Shown: positions 1-8,314, numbered from the stretch's first letter. The stretch: DNA of 13,009 bases from Minisyncoccota bacterium (GCA_017992485.1 JAGOOL010000016.1:1-13009); one strand, 5' to 3'. Numbers and translations: made by a program. The notes: a model not told the origin generated them from the sequence alone.

Positions 1-1
1 T

Positions 2-544
2 TTTTATATCATGCGCGAGCTCTACAAATATTCTGAAGCACAGCTGTATGAAATAGAAGAAGATCTCAAAGAAATCGAGCAGAACATTTTTGAAAATAAA
101 GAAGAAAAAATGGTTCGCGTCATCTCAAATAGCAATCGTAAACTTCTCGATTTTAAACAAGCGATCCGTTTCCATGAACATGTTTTGACTTCATTCGAAT
201 CTGCCGGTTCTCACCTCTTTGGTGAGAAATTCAAACACCACCTCGAATCGATTACCGGTGAGTATCGTCGTGTAGAAAGTATTATGGCAAGTCACAAAGA
301 AATTCTTAATGATCTCAAAGATACCAACGACGCCCTCCTCACCTCAAAGACAAACGAAACAATCAAGGTCCTCACAATCATTTCATTTATCATGCTTCCG
401 CTCACACTCATTACCGGTGTGTTTGGTATGAATAGTGAAATTGTTTTCATTAGTTCATTTAGAGACTTCCTGGTCGTCCTCGGTGCCATGGTGCTTACCG
501 GTGCTGTGCTTATCTTATATTTCCGCAGAAAACGATGGCTCTAA
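2..544 (+). CDS. corA: CorA-family divalent cation (Mg2+) channel, C-terminal part (5' end outside window)
   Basis: This is the membrane end of a CorA-type Mg2+/Co2+ transporter, a homopentameric inner-membrane channel. The reading frame is open to the left edge, and the first ATG (position 11) lies inside a helix, so it is almost certainly internal and about 130-150 N-terminal residues are missing. What remains is a long charged helical stretch (the stalk and pore-lining helix). It is followed by TM1 carrying the signature GMN selectivity motif (in GVFGMNSE), a short periplasmic loop, TM2, and a basic tail (RRKRW) that would sit at the cytoplasmic side. The loop after GMN reads SEIVFISS rather than the classic acidic MPEL-type loop, as happens in divergent members. 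The gene overlaps the start of cysS by 10 bp, so the two are probably co-transcribed. The family call is firm; the transported ion is inferred. Confidence 0.88.
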   Translation, partial: FYIMRELYKYSEAQLYEIEEDLKEIEQNIFENKEEKMVRVISNSNRKLLDFKQAIRFHEHVLTSFESAGSHLFGEKFKHHLESITGEYRRVESIMASHKEILNDLKDTNDALLTSKTNETIKVLTIISFIMLPLTLITGVFGMNSEIVFISSFRDFLVVLGAMVLTGAVLILYFRRKRWL

Positions 545-1962
545 GTTTCTACAATACCCTTACGAAAAAACTCGAAGTCTTCACGCCAATTAATCCAAAC
601 TTGGTACGGATTTACCATTGCGGACCGACGGTTTACAATTACGCCCATATTGGCAACTTACGTTCATTTGTTTTTGCCGACACACTACGTCGAACACTTG
701 AGCTGTCCGGGTACAACGTAAAGCAAGTCATCAACATCACAGATATCGGTCACCTTACAAGCGACGGCGATGACGGCGATGATAAAATGGTCAAAGCACT
801 CAAGCGAGAAGGAAAGGAAATGACTCTCACTGCGATGCGTGAAATTGCAGATTTTTATAAAGATGCTTTTGTATCAGACCTTGCGACACTTCGTATTGAA
901 GTGCCGCACGTCATGCCTTTTGCGAGTGACAATATTACAGAAGATATTGAGCTCATCGAAAAACTAGAGAAAAAAGGCTACGCATACAGAATCAGCGATG
1001 GCGTCTATTTTGATACTACGAAAATGAAAGACTACGGAATAATGGCTGGCCTCGAAAAAGAGTCAGCTTCTGAACTCGAATCGCGAATCGGAGAAAATAG
1101 TGAAAAACACTCACCTCGCGATTTTGCACTCTGGAAATTTACAAATAGAAATGGCGAAAATGTTGAGAATCAAATCGGCTACGAGTCTCCGTGGGGTGTT
1201 GGTTTTCCTGGTTGGCATATTGAATGTTCGGCAATGGCTCGTAAATTCTTGGGTCAGCCTTTTGATATTCATACTGGCGGCATCGATCATATTCCCGTGC
1301 ATCACACCAATGAAATCGCACAGTCGCAGTGCGCGTATGATGAACCACTCGCACACGTTTGGCTCCACAACGGTTTCCTCAATATTGATGGGGAGAAAAT
1401 TTCTAAATCGCTCGGCAACGATATTTACCTTGCAGATATTGCAAAGATCGCTCGTCCTGAAAGCTACCGTCTCTGGCTCCTCATGGCTCACTATCGCTCA
1501 CCTATTAACTTTACCTACGATGCGCTCCGAGCCGCGGATACTGCACTTACAACGCTGTATGAAGCCTTTGTCGGGCTACCAAGAGAAGATGGCGTTGTCG
1601 ACGAAACATATAAAGCGACATTTATGGCCGCAATCGAAAACGATCTCGATATGCCGCGTGCCGTTGCGACACTATTTGGTGTATTTAAGGATGAAAATCT
1701 AGACGCTGCGACAAAACGCGCAACGATTCTCTTTATAGATAAAGTCACCGGCCTCGGTTTTGCCGATTTGCCGGAAATTCATATTCCTGAAGACATAAAA
1801 GCTCTTGCAGCTGAACGCGACATTGTTCGCAATAATAAAGATTTCAAAAAGGCCGACGAAATGCGTCGCGAGATCGAGCAGCAAGGTTACATTGTTAGAG
1901 ATTCAAAAGAAGGCTCGATAGTGGTTCCTGCGAGACTTTCACCACTTCCTACGCAATCTTAA
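535..1962 (+). CDS. cysS: Cysteinyl-tRNA synthetase (class I)
   Basis: It charges tRNA-Cys with cysteine in the cytoplasm using ATP. All class I CysRS landmarks are present in 475 residues, a normal length. The N-terminal CGPTVYNYAHIGN holds a zinc-ligand Cys29 and the HIGH motif as HIGN (38-41). GWHIECSAM supplies Cys231, and HHTNE supplies the remaining predicted zinc ligands His256 and Glu260. KISKS lies at 288-292, followed by LGN. The helical anticodon-binding domain occupies about residues 330-475. The active-site segment GGIDHIPVHHTNEIAQSQ differs from the usual GG-DL-FPHHENE form and is a variant I associate with CPR and related lineages. The ATG lies inside the end of corA (10-bp overlap) without a clear Shine-Dalgarno site, which suggests translational coupling. 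The last 14 bp overlap the convergent histidine kinase gene, and no terminator is seen. Confidence 0.97.
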   Translation: MALSFYNTLTKKLEVFTPINPNLVRIYHCGPTVYNYAHIGNLRSFVFADTLRRTLELSGYNVKQVINITDIGHLTSDGDDGDDKMVKALKREGKEMTLTAMREIADFYKDAFVSDLATLRIEVPHVMPFASDNITEDIELIEKLEKKGYAYRISDGVYFDTTKMKDYGIMAGLEKESASELESRIGENSEKHSPRDFALWKFTNRNGENVENQIGYESPWGVGFPGWHIECSAMARKFLGQPFDIHTGGIDHIPVHHTNEIAQSQCAYDEPLAHVWLHNGFLNIDGEKISKSLGNDIYLADIAKIARPESYRLWLLMAHYRSPINFTYDALRAADTALTTLYEAFVGLPREDGVVDETYKATFMAAIENDLDMPRAVATLFGVFKDENLDAATKRATILFIDKVTGLGFADLPEIHIPEDIKALAAERDIVRNNKDFKKADEMRREIEQQGYIVRDSKEGSIVVPARLSPLPTQS

Positions 1963-3619
1963 GAGGGAGAGTAACAGTAAACACAGAGCCCTTTTCAAGT
2001 CCCGGTGAATCAGCGGAAACTTTGCCACCGTGCGCTTCAACAATTTCTTTAACAAGATAAAGTCCGATACCGGAGCCACCGGCATTCACTTTGGTTCCTT
2101 CGCCGCGAGCAAACTTTCCAAATAATTTTGTTTTTGTTTCAGGAGACATACCCATACCTGAATCACTGATAGCAACAATGGCATTGCCCGCTTTACCGGT
2201 TTTATTCATTTCTTTTTTAATTGAAAGTTTAACAAATCCAGATTGGGTATACTTTATGGAATTATCAAGTAAATTTAAAATAACTTGGCGGAATTTCACC
2301 GGGTCAACACTGACCATACATGGAGAAGCACCGGCGTTATCATACTGCAATTCGAGACCTTTACTTTTTGCAGTGAGCGCAAATTCTTTGTAGAGCGCTG
2401 ATGTTATCGTTTCGAGATCAATATCTTGCACAACGTACTTCATACCGCCTTGTTCAATCTTGGCGACATCGAGCAAGTCTTCAACAACGTTTGCGAGGTT
2501 TAAACTAGACTGAAAAACGCGACTGATCGGTTCACGCTGCACTTCATTCACTTCACCATACGAACCTTCGAGGAACATCGAAGTGTAGCCCTTGATTGCT
2601 GTGATCGGGCTGCGGAGTTGGTGAGAAGCAAGTGAGAGGAATTCAGTCTTACGTTTGTCGACTTCTTCGAGTTTTGCATTTGCGCTATTTAATTTTGTGT
2701 TGGTACGTTTTAATTGACCGCTCAATGTTTGCAGCTTCTCACGCTGCTCAACTTCTCTGAGAACACTTTTAATTAAGAAGACACTTACGATAAGTGTTAC
2801 AACAAAAATAACGATTCGGAAAAGCAAGGTTAGGAAGTCGTCTTTGATTGAAAAAATAATTTGAGCAAGTGAAGCAAAACTTAAGACAAACGCCAAAACA
2901 CTAACAGAGAGAACTTTTATATGAAGTAATCCATGTTTATAGATAGCATAGAACGTCATCCCAATGAACGGAAATACAAATACCGGACCGAATACAACAA
3001 ATGTTGTAATATGCAAAAATGCAGGCAAAATGAAATTAAAGATTATAAGCAAGAGAAAAGTAAGTACAAGACCAGTGGTGACAAGTTTAAATTGCTTCCT
3101 TCTCTCCCCTTGTGCTTTAAGTGTTTGCCGTACCAAATTGATAATGCTGCTTATTAGAAAACCGACGACGACGACACCAAATACTTTTATACCTTGGCCA
3201 GTAATATTCGATACTATTTGTCCACTACCCGACAAAGAAGCAACTGATTTAAACACAGATGGTGTCAGTGAGAGCAAGGCCACGATAAGCACTGCAGGTA
3301 CAGCAAAATAGTGGTACCAGTTTCCTAAAACAACCTTCTCCTCTGGAAAGACACGGGAAAGTTTATACAAGAAAAAAGCAAACCAAATAGCACTCAACAT
3401 TACCAACCTTAGATACCAAATAGACACATCGAAGTTGAAAGATTGATATAAGGTTAGATAATTAAAAACACTCCAGCATATTACAGAAAAAGAAAGGTAC
3501 AGGAATGTTCTGTTTGTAAGGCTCTTCGGGTTATTAAAATAAATCAGGAATCCAAGTATGCCAATAGCTGCGACTACCGCACCCACCGACAATAGACTCA
3601 GATTTGAAATAATATCCAT
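1949..3619 (-). CDS. Multi-TM membrane sensor histidine kinase (orphan)
   Basis: A sensor kinase of 556 residues that should autophosphorylate on His and pass phosphate to a response regulator not encoded here. Residues 1-285 hold about eight or nine hydrophobic segments, resembling the 7TM-type N-terminal region of some histidine kinases, with little extracytoplasmic domain. A charged coiled-coil linker follows (about 286-325). The HisKA domain has FLSLASHQLRSPITAIKGY with phospho-acceptor His333. The HATPase_c domain has the N-box NLLDNSIKYT (Asn449, Asn453), the G1 box SDSGMGMS (Asp486) and the G2 box GSGIGLYLVKEI. No receiver or output domain is attached. It is the last gene of the minus-strand series, starting 5 bp after the methyltransferase-like gene. 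A GAGGT lies 12 nt before its ATG, a long spacing. Its stop lies within the 3' end of cysS, so transcripts from the two genes are antisense there. The signal is unknown; a lipophilic or membrane cue fits the architecture. Confidence 0.93.
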   Translation of the reverse strand: MDIISNLSLLSVGAVVAAIGILGFLIYFNNPKSLTNRTFLYLSFSVICWSVFNYLTLYQSFNFDVSIWYLRLVMLSAIWFAFFLYKLSRVFPEEKVVLGNWYHYFAVPAVLIVALLSLTPSVFKSVASLSGSGQIVSNITGQGIKVFGVVVVGFLISSIINLVRQTLKAQGERRKQFKLVTTGLVLTFLLLIIFNFILPAFLHITTFVVFGPVFVFPFIGMTFYAIYKHGLLHIKVLSVSVLAFVLSFASLAQIIFSIKDDFLTLLFRIVIFVVTLIVSVFLIKSVLREVEQREKLQTLSGQLKRTNTKLNSANAKLEEVDKRKTEFLSLASHQLRSPITAIKGYTSMFLEGSYGEVNEVQREPISRVFQSSLNLANVVEDLLDVAKIEQGGMKYVVQDIDLETITSALYKEFALTAKSKGLELQYDNAGASPCMVSVDPVKFRQVILNLLDNSIKYTQSGFVKLSIKKEMNKTGKAGNAIVAISDSGMGMSPETKTKLFGKFARGEGTKVNAGGSGIGLYLVKEIVEAHGGKVSADSPGLEKGSVFTVTLPLKIA

Positions 3620-3624
3620 GACTA

Positions 3625-4533
3625 CTATTGTACCTCAAGTAAGTAATATCCGATGGGGGTAAATGTCAATTTCCCGATATTATTTTTTATTATCTCAGTC
3701 TTATTCATAAAACGAAGACTTGAGAAAATCTCCGCATTCAAAAAAACAGGGCTCCTCCATCCCATAATCGTCTGAGGTACCATTGCCACCCAACTTTTAT
3801 AGCCATCATATTCAAAGCAACGCATGCCTATTTTTTTAATAACACCGCTCAACTGACTATATTCTGGGGCAGTTAGGTGATGTCTAAATAGTGTATGCAT
3901 CACAGCATCGAAGCGTTTTTGGGGGAATACTTCAGATAGTTTGAAAATATCATTTCTGCAAAGAATAACGGCAAAGTGCTTATTTTTTTGGATCATTTCA
4001 TCCAATGATTCATTGCTAAGTTGATCAACATCAAAAACGTCGACAGGCTGAAGCGTTGACAGGTTTTTTTGTGCAACGAGGTGGGCGCTTTCCGAATAAT
4101 CATCGCCAATAATGGTTACCTTATACTTATGCTTAGCCTTGATTAATCGCTCAAAAATCTGACGTTCAACTTCCATCCCCCCACTTCCAAGACTCATAAT
4201 ACATATGTCTTTGTCCTGCGAAATAATGTATGCGGTCACCGCAGCAACCTGTAGCTCAATCAGCCCCGGAAATGCTTTACGTTCTGCTGCAATAAGTCGT
4301 TCGTGCATTTCTTGTTCATACTGAGGAAATGGAAAATCATTTATCTCAAGAATTTTCTGGTGGTCAATTTTTGGAGCACTAAATAAAACCCATGGAATAA
4401 ATCTTGCAATCGATTTAGACGCGTTAAAAAAAATAGTTAATTGATCTATAGCATAATCACTATACTTACTTGAAGTTCCTCGGATTTGTTCTAAGTCAGC
4501 GAGGATTCTGCGTATTGTGCTCTTTCTATTCAT
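3625..4533 (-). CDS. Probable SAM-dependent methyltransferase (class I-like fold)
   Basis: A protein of 302 residues from the chosen start (310 if it begins at 4557). The middle looks like a Rossmann methyltransferase: a hydrophobic strand then SLGSGGMEVE, matching the glycine-rich SAM-binding motif I. About 25 residues later VTIIGDDYSES ends a second strand with acidic residues suited to the ribose hydroxyls, and RFDAVMHTLFRHHL resembles motif IV. The helical N-terminal region (about 100 residues) may bind substrate. I do not recognise a specific family, and substrate and target atom are unknown. I prefer the ATG at 4533 because it falls 2 bp after the stop of the preceding ligase gene (TAA-CT-ATG). 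The ATG at 4557 would overlap that gene by 22 bp. Neither start has a good Shine-Dalgarno site. It sits between the ligase and the histidine kinase, so it may tailor the ligase-activated product. Confidence 0.6.
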   Translation of the reverse strand: MNRKSTIRRILADLEQIRGTSSKYSDYAIDQLTIFFNASKSIARFIPWVLFSAPKIDHQKILEINDFPFPQYEQEMHERLIAAERKAFPGLIELQVAAVTAYIISQDKDICIMSLGSGGMEVERQIFERLIKAKHKYKVTIIGDDYSESAHLVAQKNLSTLQPVDVFDVDQLSNESLDEMIQKNKHFAVILCRNDIFKLSEVFPQKRFDAVMHTLFRHHLTAPEYSQLSGVIKKIGMRCFEYDGYKSWVAMVPQTIMGWRSPVFLNAEIFSSLRFMNKTEIIKNNIGKLTFTPIGYYLLEVQ

Positions 4534-4535
4534 AG

Positions 4536-5933
4536 TTACTGAACATTCGCTACCCATTTAATCTTATTACTTCGTGTCGCAAACATTGGCTGACCAAATT
4601 CCTCTACCAAAATTTTCGGCATAGCTTTCTTGTGAATTGAATTGTAGAGCTTTCGATATTCTGCATTGAGCTCGATAAGATGATTGAAAATGCACGTGCG
4701 GATCAATTTCTTGATGCTCGTCGAAGACTTTACTCCAGGAGCGAGCTCGACGGCGATAGTGAGCTTCTGTTCTTGCTGATTCTTACTCATTTCTGTTCGA
4801 ACAATAAATTTACTCGAGACGAATGCCTTGAGCTGATCATCTTCAAGTCCGGCTTTAATATTTTCCGGATAAATATTGAGTGCATAGAATGTCGTTGAAA
4901 CATCCTTACGCCCAAAGAGGCCGATGAGTGGATAGCTATTCTCTTTGAGCAAATCCACTGCTTCTTTGCCATAGCCGTGATCACTCAATAGCTGAGTAAT
5001 TTCATTCTGAGAATATACGCGGCCATTGTCTTTGATGTTGTAGCGAATGAGAGGAATACCGGACGCTGTCGTCATAACAATATTGTCATCGACGATTTCA
5101 AAATAGAGTGAGTCAGGATTGTATGCAACGAGTGTCGGGATAAAGGTGAGATCACCGAAAAGTGCTGTGCGGAGTTTGGCGTCTTTGCCGGCGAGTCGAC
5201 GTAGATATATAGATAGCGGTGTTTCGTGACCAAGTGCACAAGCGTCCGCAGTTCCATAAATACTGACGAGGTCGTGCATCGGATCTTTTGATCCGACAGC
5301 AGCCAAGATGGTGTCTCTCCATTTCTCTGAGAAATTTTCACCGGCAGTGATGAATTTGAAGACACCATCTCTAAAATCGTAGTCGCGTTTCTTGCCTTCA
5401 TTAACGACATCCATGAGGAATGGCGGATAACCGGCCATAACAACACAATCAAACTGTGGCGCAAAATTTTTGAGTACAGACAAAATATCCTCGCGTTCAA
5501 TACCCGGTGTTGCGATTGTCAGATTGTACTTTGGCCAGAGCCCGCGACACGAAGCTGCGGTAAACGTACCAGCTACCCAACTACCCATAGAGAAACAGAC
5601 AACAACAAGCGTTTTCTTATCTCCAATTTTGAAAATATCGCGCAAGATTTCTTCATGCAAAACGACGCCTGTTTTTTCTTGCTCTTCGCCGCGCGGCCAG
5701 TAGTATGGCATTCCCGACGAACCAGAGCTCGATGAAATCACCGGTGGAATTTTTCCGTTCGAGACAAGTTGTGTCAGAGAATATTTTTTGAGGTAATTTT
5801 CTTTGGTGACGAGCGGGAGTTTGGCAAAATCGTCCTTCGACAAAATCTCTGAAGGATCAATTCCCTGTTCTTTCAAAAAAAGTTTATAGGCTTCTACCGT
5901 TGTAGCGGCTTTTTTGAATATCTCAAACTCCAT
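4536..5933 (-). CDS. Adenylate-forming enzyme, PaaK/CapK/LuxE-like (ANL superfamily)
   Basis: Members of this group activate a carboxylic acid with ATP to an acyl-adenylate and pass the acyl group to CoA, an amine or a protein thiol. Visible motifs in the 465 residues are: SSSSGSSGMP at about 67-76, the Ser/Gly-rich phosphate-binding loop; YGTADA at 226-231, the adenine-contact region; RYNIKDNGRV at about 297-306, with the conserved Asp for the ribose; and GRKD at 341-344, the hinge. A small C-terminal domain ends in RSNKIKW, whose lysines could be the catalytic A10 Lys. The length and N-terminal helical start fit phenylacetate-CoA ligase, LuxE acyl-protein synthetase and coenzyme F390 synthetase relatives rather than long fatty-acyl-CoA ligases. 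The substrate is unknown. It starts 25 bp after the ThiF-like gene, in the same transcription series. Confidence 0.8.
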   Translation of the reverse strand: MEFEIFKKAATTVEAYKLFLKEQGIDPSEILSKDDFAKLPLVTKENYLKKYSLTQLVSNGKIPPVISSSSGSSGMPYYWPRGEEQEKTGVVLHEEILRDIFKIGDKKTLVVVCFSMGSWVAGTFTAASCRGLWPKYNLTIATPGIEREDILSVLKNFAPQFDCVVMAGYPPFLMDVVNEGKKRDYDFRDGVFKFITAGENFSEKWRDTILAAVGSKDPMHDLVSIYGTADACALGHETPLSIYLRRLAGKDAKLRTALFGDLTFIPTLVAYNPDSLYFEIVDDNIVMTTASGIPLIRYNIKDNGRVYSQNEITQLLSDHGYGKEAVDLLKENSYPLIGLFGRKDVSTTFYALNIYPENIKAGLEDDQLKAFVSSKFIVRTEMSKNQQEQKLTIAVELAPGVKSSTSIKKLIRTCIFNHLIELNAEYRKLYNSIHKKAMPKILVEEFGQPMFATRSNKIKWVANVQ

Positions 5934-5958
5934 AAACGATGCTTATAAAATAGCACAA

Positions 5959-7098
5959 TTATGTCTTTTTGGTAACTACATCACTGAGGACATAGCGATA
6001 CCGACCCGAGGCGACGCTCTCACTTTTTGTGGCAATCATACGGATGGCATGGGCAATAACCGCCCCGCGACAAAACGATGACTCAGCGAGCTGTGGAATG
6101 CCGGCCAATGTTTTACCGACGGCACTAAATGAACCGTAGAGTCTGTCATTAAGCTCCCCTTCTTTACCCATAAAATCTCGAGCAAGCATTACTCGTTCTT
6201 CAAATGTTCCCTGCCCAGGAACGACGGCGGCAATTGCGTTTTTAGTTTCGTCACTCAAGTAGCCATTGAGTATCGGTGTTGTTGGATCGAGGTCATAGCG
6301 TTCGATGTCGAGAATGACGTTTTCACCGTCACCTGTAACCATAATTACCGGAATGCGAAGGTCTCGTGCTTTTTCACGAAGTACGATCTTGAGCTTGAGG
6401 TTGTCTATCTCTTCAACAAGAATATCGACCTTTGGGCCAGCGAGAAATGCGTCGACTGATTCTGGCGCAATACCTTTTGGATACATTTCAATATTTGCGA
6501 AAGGATTTATTTCAAAAATCTGACGAGCAGTAATGAATGCTTTATTTGTTTCGAGATCACTGAGTCCGGCGCGGAAACGATTGAGATTTGTTACTGAGAG
6601 ACTATCAAAGTCAGCGAGTTTAATGAGACCATTTTGGCCGGCACCTTCAAGAGCTGCACAAACGGCGCACGGATTGCCTACATTGAGCCCGGCAAATGCA
6701 ATTGAAAGCGGCAGAATCTTTGCATGTTCGTCTTTTGTGATGAGTGGTTCGTTGCGAGCGGCACGAAGAGTTGCGTAGTCAACCTCGTCTACTATATGTA
6801 CGAGTGTCGCATGCCATGGATAAAAAACCCAAACGCCTTCTTCGGCGGAAATGTGCGCAGTTTTGGTTTGCCCCATCGCAGAAGCGTGTGTGATTTTACT
6901 TGGATCCTTGATGTTTTCGATTTCTTCGACTTGTGTTCCCGTTGATTCGATAGCGCGAACGATTTTTCCTTCGACAAAGAGTTTTTCGACAGCAGCTTTG
7001 TCTGCTTCATTATTCAATCTAAAAAGTATCGGTTGCCAAACGCCTGTCATTTCATTTCCTGCGGCTATGAGTGTTGTTAGTGTTTCGTTTATAGACAT
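5959..7098 (-). CDS. ThiF/E1-like adenylyltransferase domain protein, Rv1355c (MoeY)-like N-terminal half
   Basis: ThiF/MoeB/E1 proteins adenylate a carboxyl group, usually a protein C-terminus. About 130 divergent N-terminal residues precede a Rossmann core. This starts IAFAGLNVGNPCA (about 133-145), an altered GxGxxG nucleotide loop, followed by the hallmark strand LADFDSLSVTNLNRF (161-175). In the latter, Asp163/Asp165 and the NLNR arginine should contact ATP and Mg. ILVEEIDNLKLK (226-237) and the strand VIMVTGDGENV follow, as in E1-type folds. I see no CxxC zinc pair; Cys144 and Cys147 lie in the nucleotide loop. The arrangement resembles the ThiF half of mycobacterial Rv1355c, where it is fused to an Acg-type nitroreductase. 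Here that nitroreductase is the separate upstream gene, 40 bp away. No ubiquitin-like or ThiS/MoaD partner is in the window. The fold call is strong; the substrate is unknown. Confidence 0.82.
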   Translation of the reverse strand: MSINETLTTLIAAGNEMTGVWQPILFRLNNEADKAAVEKLFVEGKIVRAIESTGTQVEEIENIKDPSKITHASAMGQTKTAHISAEEGVWVFYPWHATLVHIVDEVDYATLRAARNEPLITKDEHAKILPLSIAFAGLNVGNPCAVCAALEGAGQNGLIKLADFDSLSVTNLNRFRAGLSDLETNKAFITARQIFEINPFANIEMYPKGIAPESVDAFLAGPKVDILVEEIDNLKLKIVLREKARDLRIPVIMVTGDGENVILDIERYDLDPTTPILNGYLSDETKNAIAAVVPGQGTFEERVMLARDFMGKEGELNDRLYGSFSAVGKTLAGIPQLAESSFCRGAVIAHAIRMIATKSESVASGRYRYVLSDVVTKKT

Positions 7099-7138
7099 AT
7101 ATGGTAATTATTCTGCAATGGATTATTAATAAATTTTT

Positions 7139-8209
7139 TTAAATGATTTTTTTCTCAAGATCGTGGCGCGGTGTCGGTGTATGTAGTGAATCAACTTTAC
7201 CGACAACAAAAAGGAATTGTGGCCTGTCGGTAGTAGAAACGATTTTTTGCAGATCTTTATACAGCTCGCCCATTTCTACCGTCGAAACAAAGATCGAGGT
7301 TTGATAGTTGCGGGCGTAGAGTTCAATGAAAAGTCGCTCCGCGAGCATGCCAACATTGATCCAGCTTCTCGGTGAATCGTTTTTGGCGGTAATGACAGTA
7401 ATGAGTGGTGCTGAGGCAATACTTCGTTCGTTGAGCTGTCCGAGTTTTGCGCCGATATCCTTGTAACGAATAAGTTTCGGAATAATGAGCGACAAGAAAA
7501 ATGGCATCTTGAGCGCATAGCCAGGAATACCTTCTTTTTTATGCGAAAGATTGCTATTCATCCAGCCCGACATCTCGTGACGGAACGATTTGTCTTTGTA
7601 TGCAATTCTAAGACCTTGTTTTGTAAGAGCAGCGATAGACTTTATTTTTTCTTTATCATCTATTAAAATAGTATTAATCTTTTCTTCATTAAATTGTGCA
7701 GCAATAGAGAGAATAGTATTTTTTGTTTCTGTATCAACGGCAACATCAGCGAAAACGCCGCGGGCATTGATACGGATGAGCATAGCGTTGAAAGCTCGTT
7801 CGTATTCCTTATTTTTCTCGCCGGTCGTATTAACAATAAAGCGTGCACTTGCAATCGGTTTTGAAAAATCAAAATCTTTGCTACCTTCGGCGCCGCCAGA
7901 CCCATCGCTACCAGATACATCCCGAATAGTAAGCTCACTCAGCACTTTAAAATATTCACCGGCAGTCACAAGGTTCTCGAACAAACAACCAAAACTGATG
8001 AAAAAATCTCGTCGCTGCTTATCGGCTTTCGGCAAAAGGTACTCTTTGTTGGCATAGATGTGAACTGTGTCACCTTCTATTTTAAATAGCCACGGCTGCG
8101 TATTGTGGGTCGATGGAGCCAAAACAGCGAACGCCAAAATGAAGCGAATTTGTGCTTCCTGGCTTCCCTCTTTGGGAAAATCCTTCGGATCAATACGTCG
8201 TGGATTCAT
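7139..8209 (-). CDS. Acg-type nitroreductase-family FMN protein (Rv1355c C-terminal half-like)
   Basis: A protein of 356 residues related to the Acg subgroup of the nitroreductase family (M. tuberculosis Rv2032/Acg, Rv3131), whose members bind flavin and often lack ordinary nitroreductase activity. The diagnostic segment APSTHNTQPWLFKIEGD (about 31-47) carries the HNxQPW motif, followed by DKQRRDFFISFGCLFENL, which matches the Acg pattern of Arg and the following helix. The C-terminal half (GMLAERLFIELYARNYQTS and an RPQFLFVVGK strand) completes the flavoreductase fold. In Rv1355c this domain is fused after a ThiF domain. Here it is a separate gene and comes first. The start is supported by an AGGA 10 nt upstream of the ATG. 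It opens the minus-strand series running to the histidine kinase. A redox role on a small molecule or modified peptide is inferred only. Confidence 0.82.
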   Translation of the reverse strand: MNPRRIDPKDFPKEGSQEAQIRFILAFAVLAPSTHNTQPWLFKIEGDTVHIYANKEYLLPKADKQRRDFFISFGCLFENLVTAGEYFKVLSELTIRDVSGSDGSGGAEGSKDFDFSKPIASARFIVNTTGEKNKEYERAFNAMLIRINARGVFADVAVDTETKNTILSIAAQFNEEKINTILIDDKEKIKSIAALTKQGLRIAYKDKSFRHEMSGWMNSNLSHKKEGIPGYALKMPFFLSLIIPKLIRYKDIGAKLGQLNERSIASAPLITVITAKNDSPRSWINVGMLAERLFIELYARNYQTSIFVSTVEMGELYKDLQKIVSTTDRPQFLFVVGKVDSLHTPTPRHDLEKKII

Positions 8210-8225
8210 ATAGCTTTAATCCTAA

Positions 8226-8244
8226 GCTTTTTTGAGAAAAAAGC
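8226..8244 (-). other. Inverted repeat (8-bp stem, 3-nt loop) in the leader of the nitroreductase-ThiF series
   Basis: GCTTTTTT and AAAAAAGC are perfect inverted repeats around CTC (minus strand), ending about 16 nt before the ATG at 8209 and just upstream of its AGGA. It lacks a following T-run, so it is not a standard terminator for this strand. It could be an mRNA 5' stability hairpin or a protein-binding site. I found no convincing -35/-10 pair for this series in the short gap back to the preceding terminator. Confidence 0.35.
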
Positions 8245-8267
8245 CAGGGTGGTTACTATGTTACAAA

Positions 8268-8293
8268 TAAAAAAACCCGAGATATTTCTCAGG
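8268..8293 (-). terminator. Rho-independent terminator of the GNAT gene
   Basis: On the minus strand, CCTGAGA and TCTCGGG form a 7-bp stem (one T-G pair) around a 4-nt AATA loop, followed at once by seven T. It lies 22 bp after the GNAT stop codon and isolates that gene from the nitroreductase-ThiF series. Confidence 0.85.
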
Positions 8294-8314
8294 CCTTCAT
8301 AATATGTCACATGC

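Noticed and set aside
11..544. Complete 177-residue small CorA-like protein starting at the ATG at 11
   Set aside because: The frame is open to the window edge, and the Met falls within a helix that continues upstream in CorA proteins, so the gene is truncated by the window.
1100..1702. 200-codon open frame on the + strand inside cysS
   Set aside because: It is an alternative frame of a fully conserved CysRS, with no motif, RBS or family resemblance of its own.
5959..7098. Calling the E1-like gene moeB or thiF
   Set aside because: It has a long divergent N-terminus, lacks the CxxC zinc pairs and has no ThiS/MoaD neighbour; it resembles the Rv1355c half instead.
7590..8057. 155-codon + strand open frame opposite the Acg-type nitroreductase
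   Set aside because: It is antisense to a recognised protein, with low-complexity Ser/Ala/Leu composition and no initiation signals.
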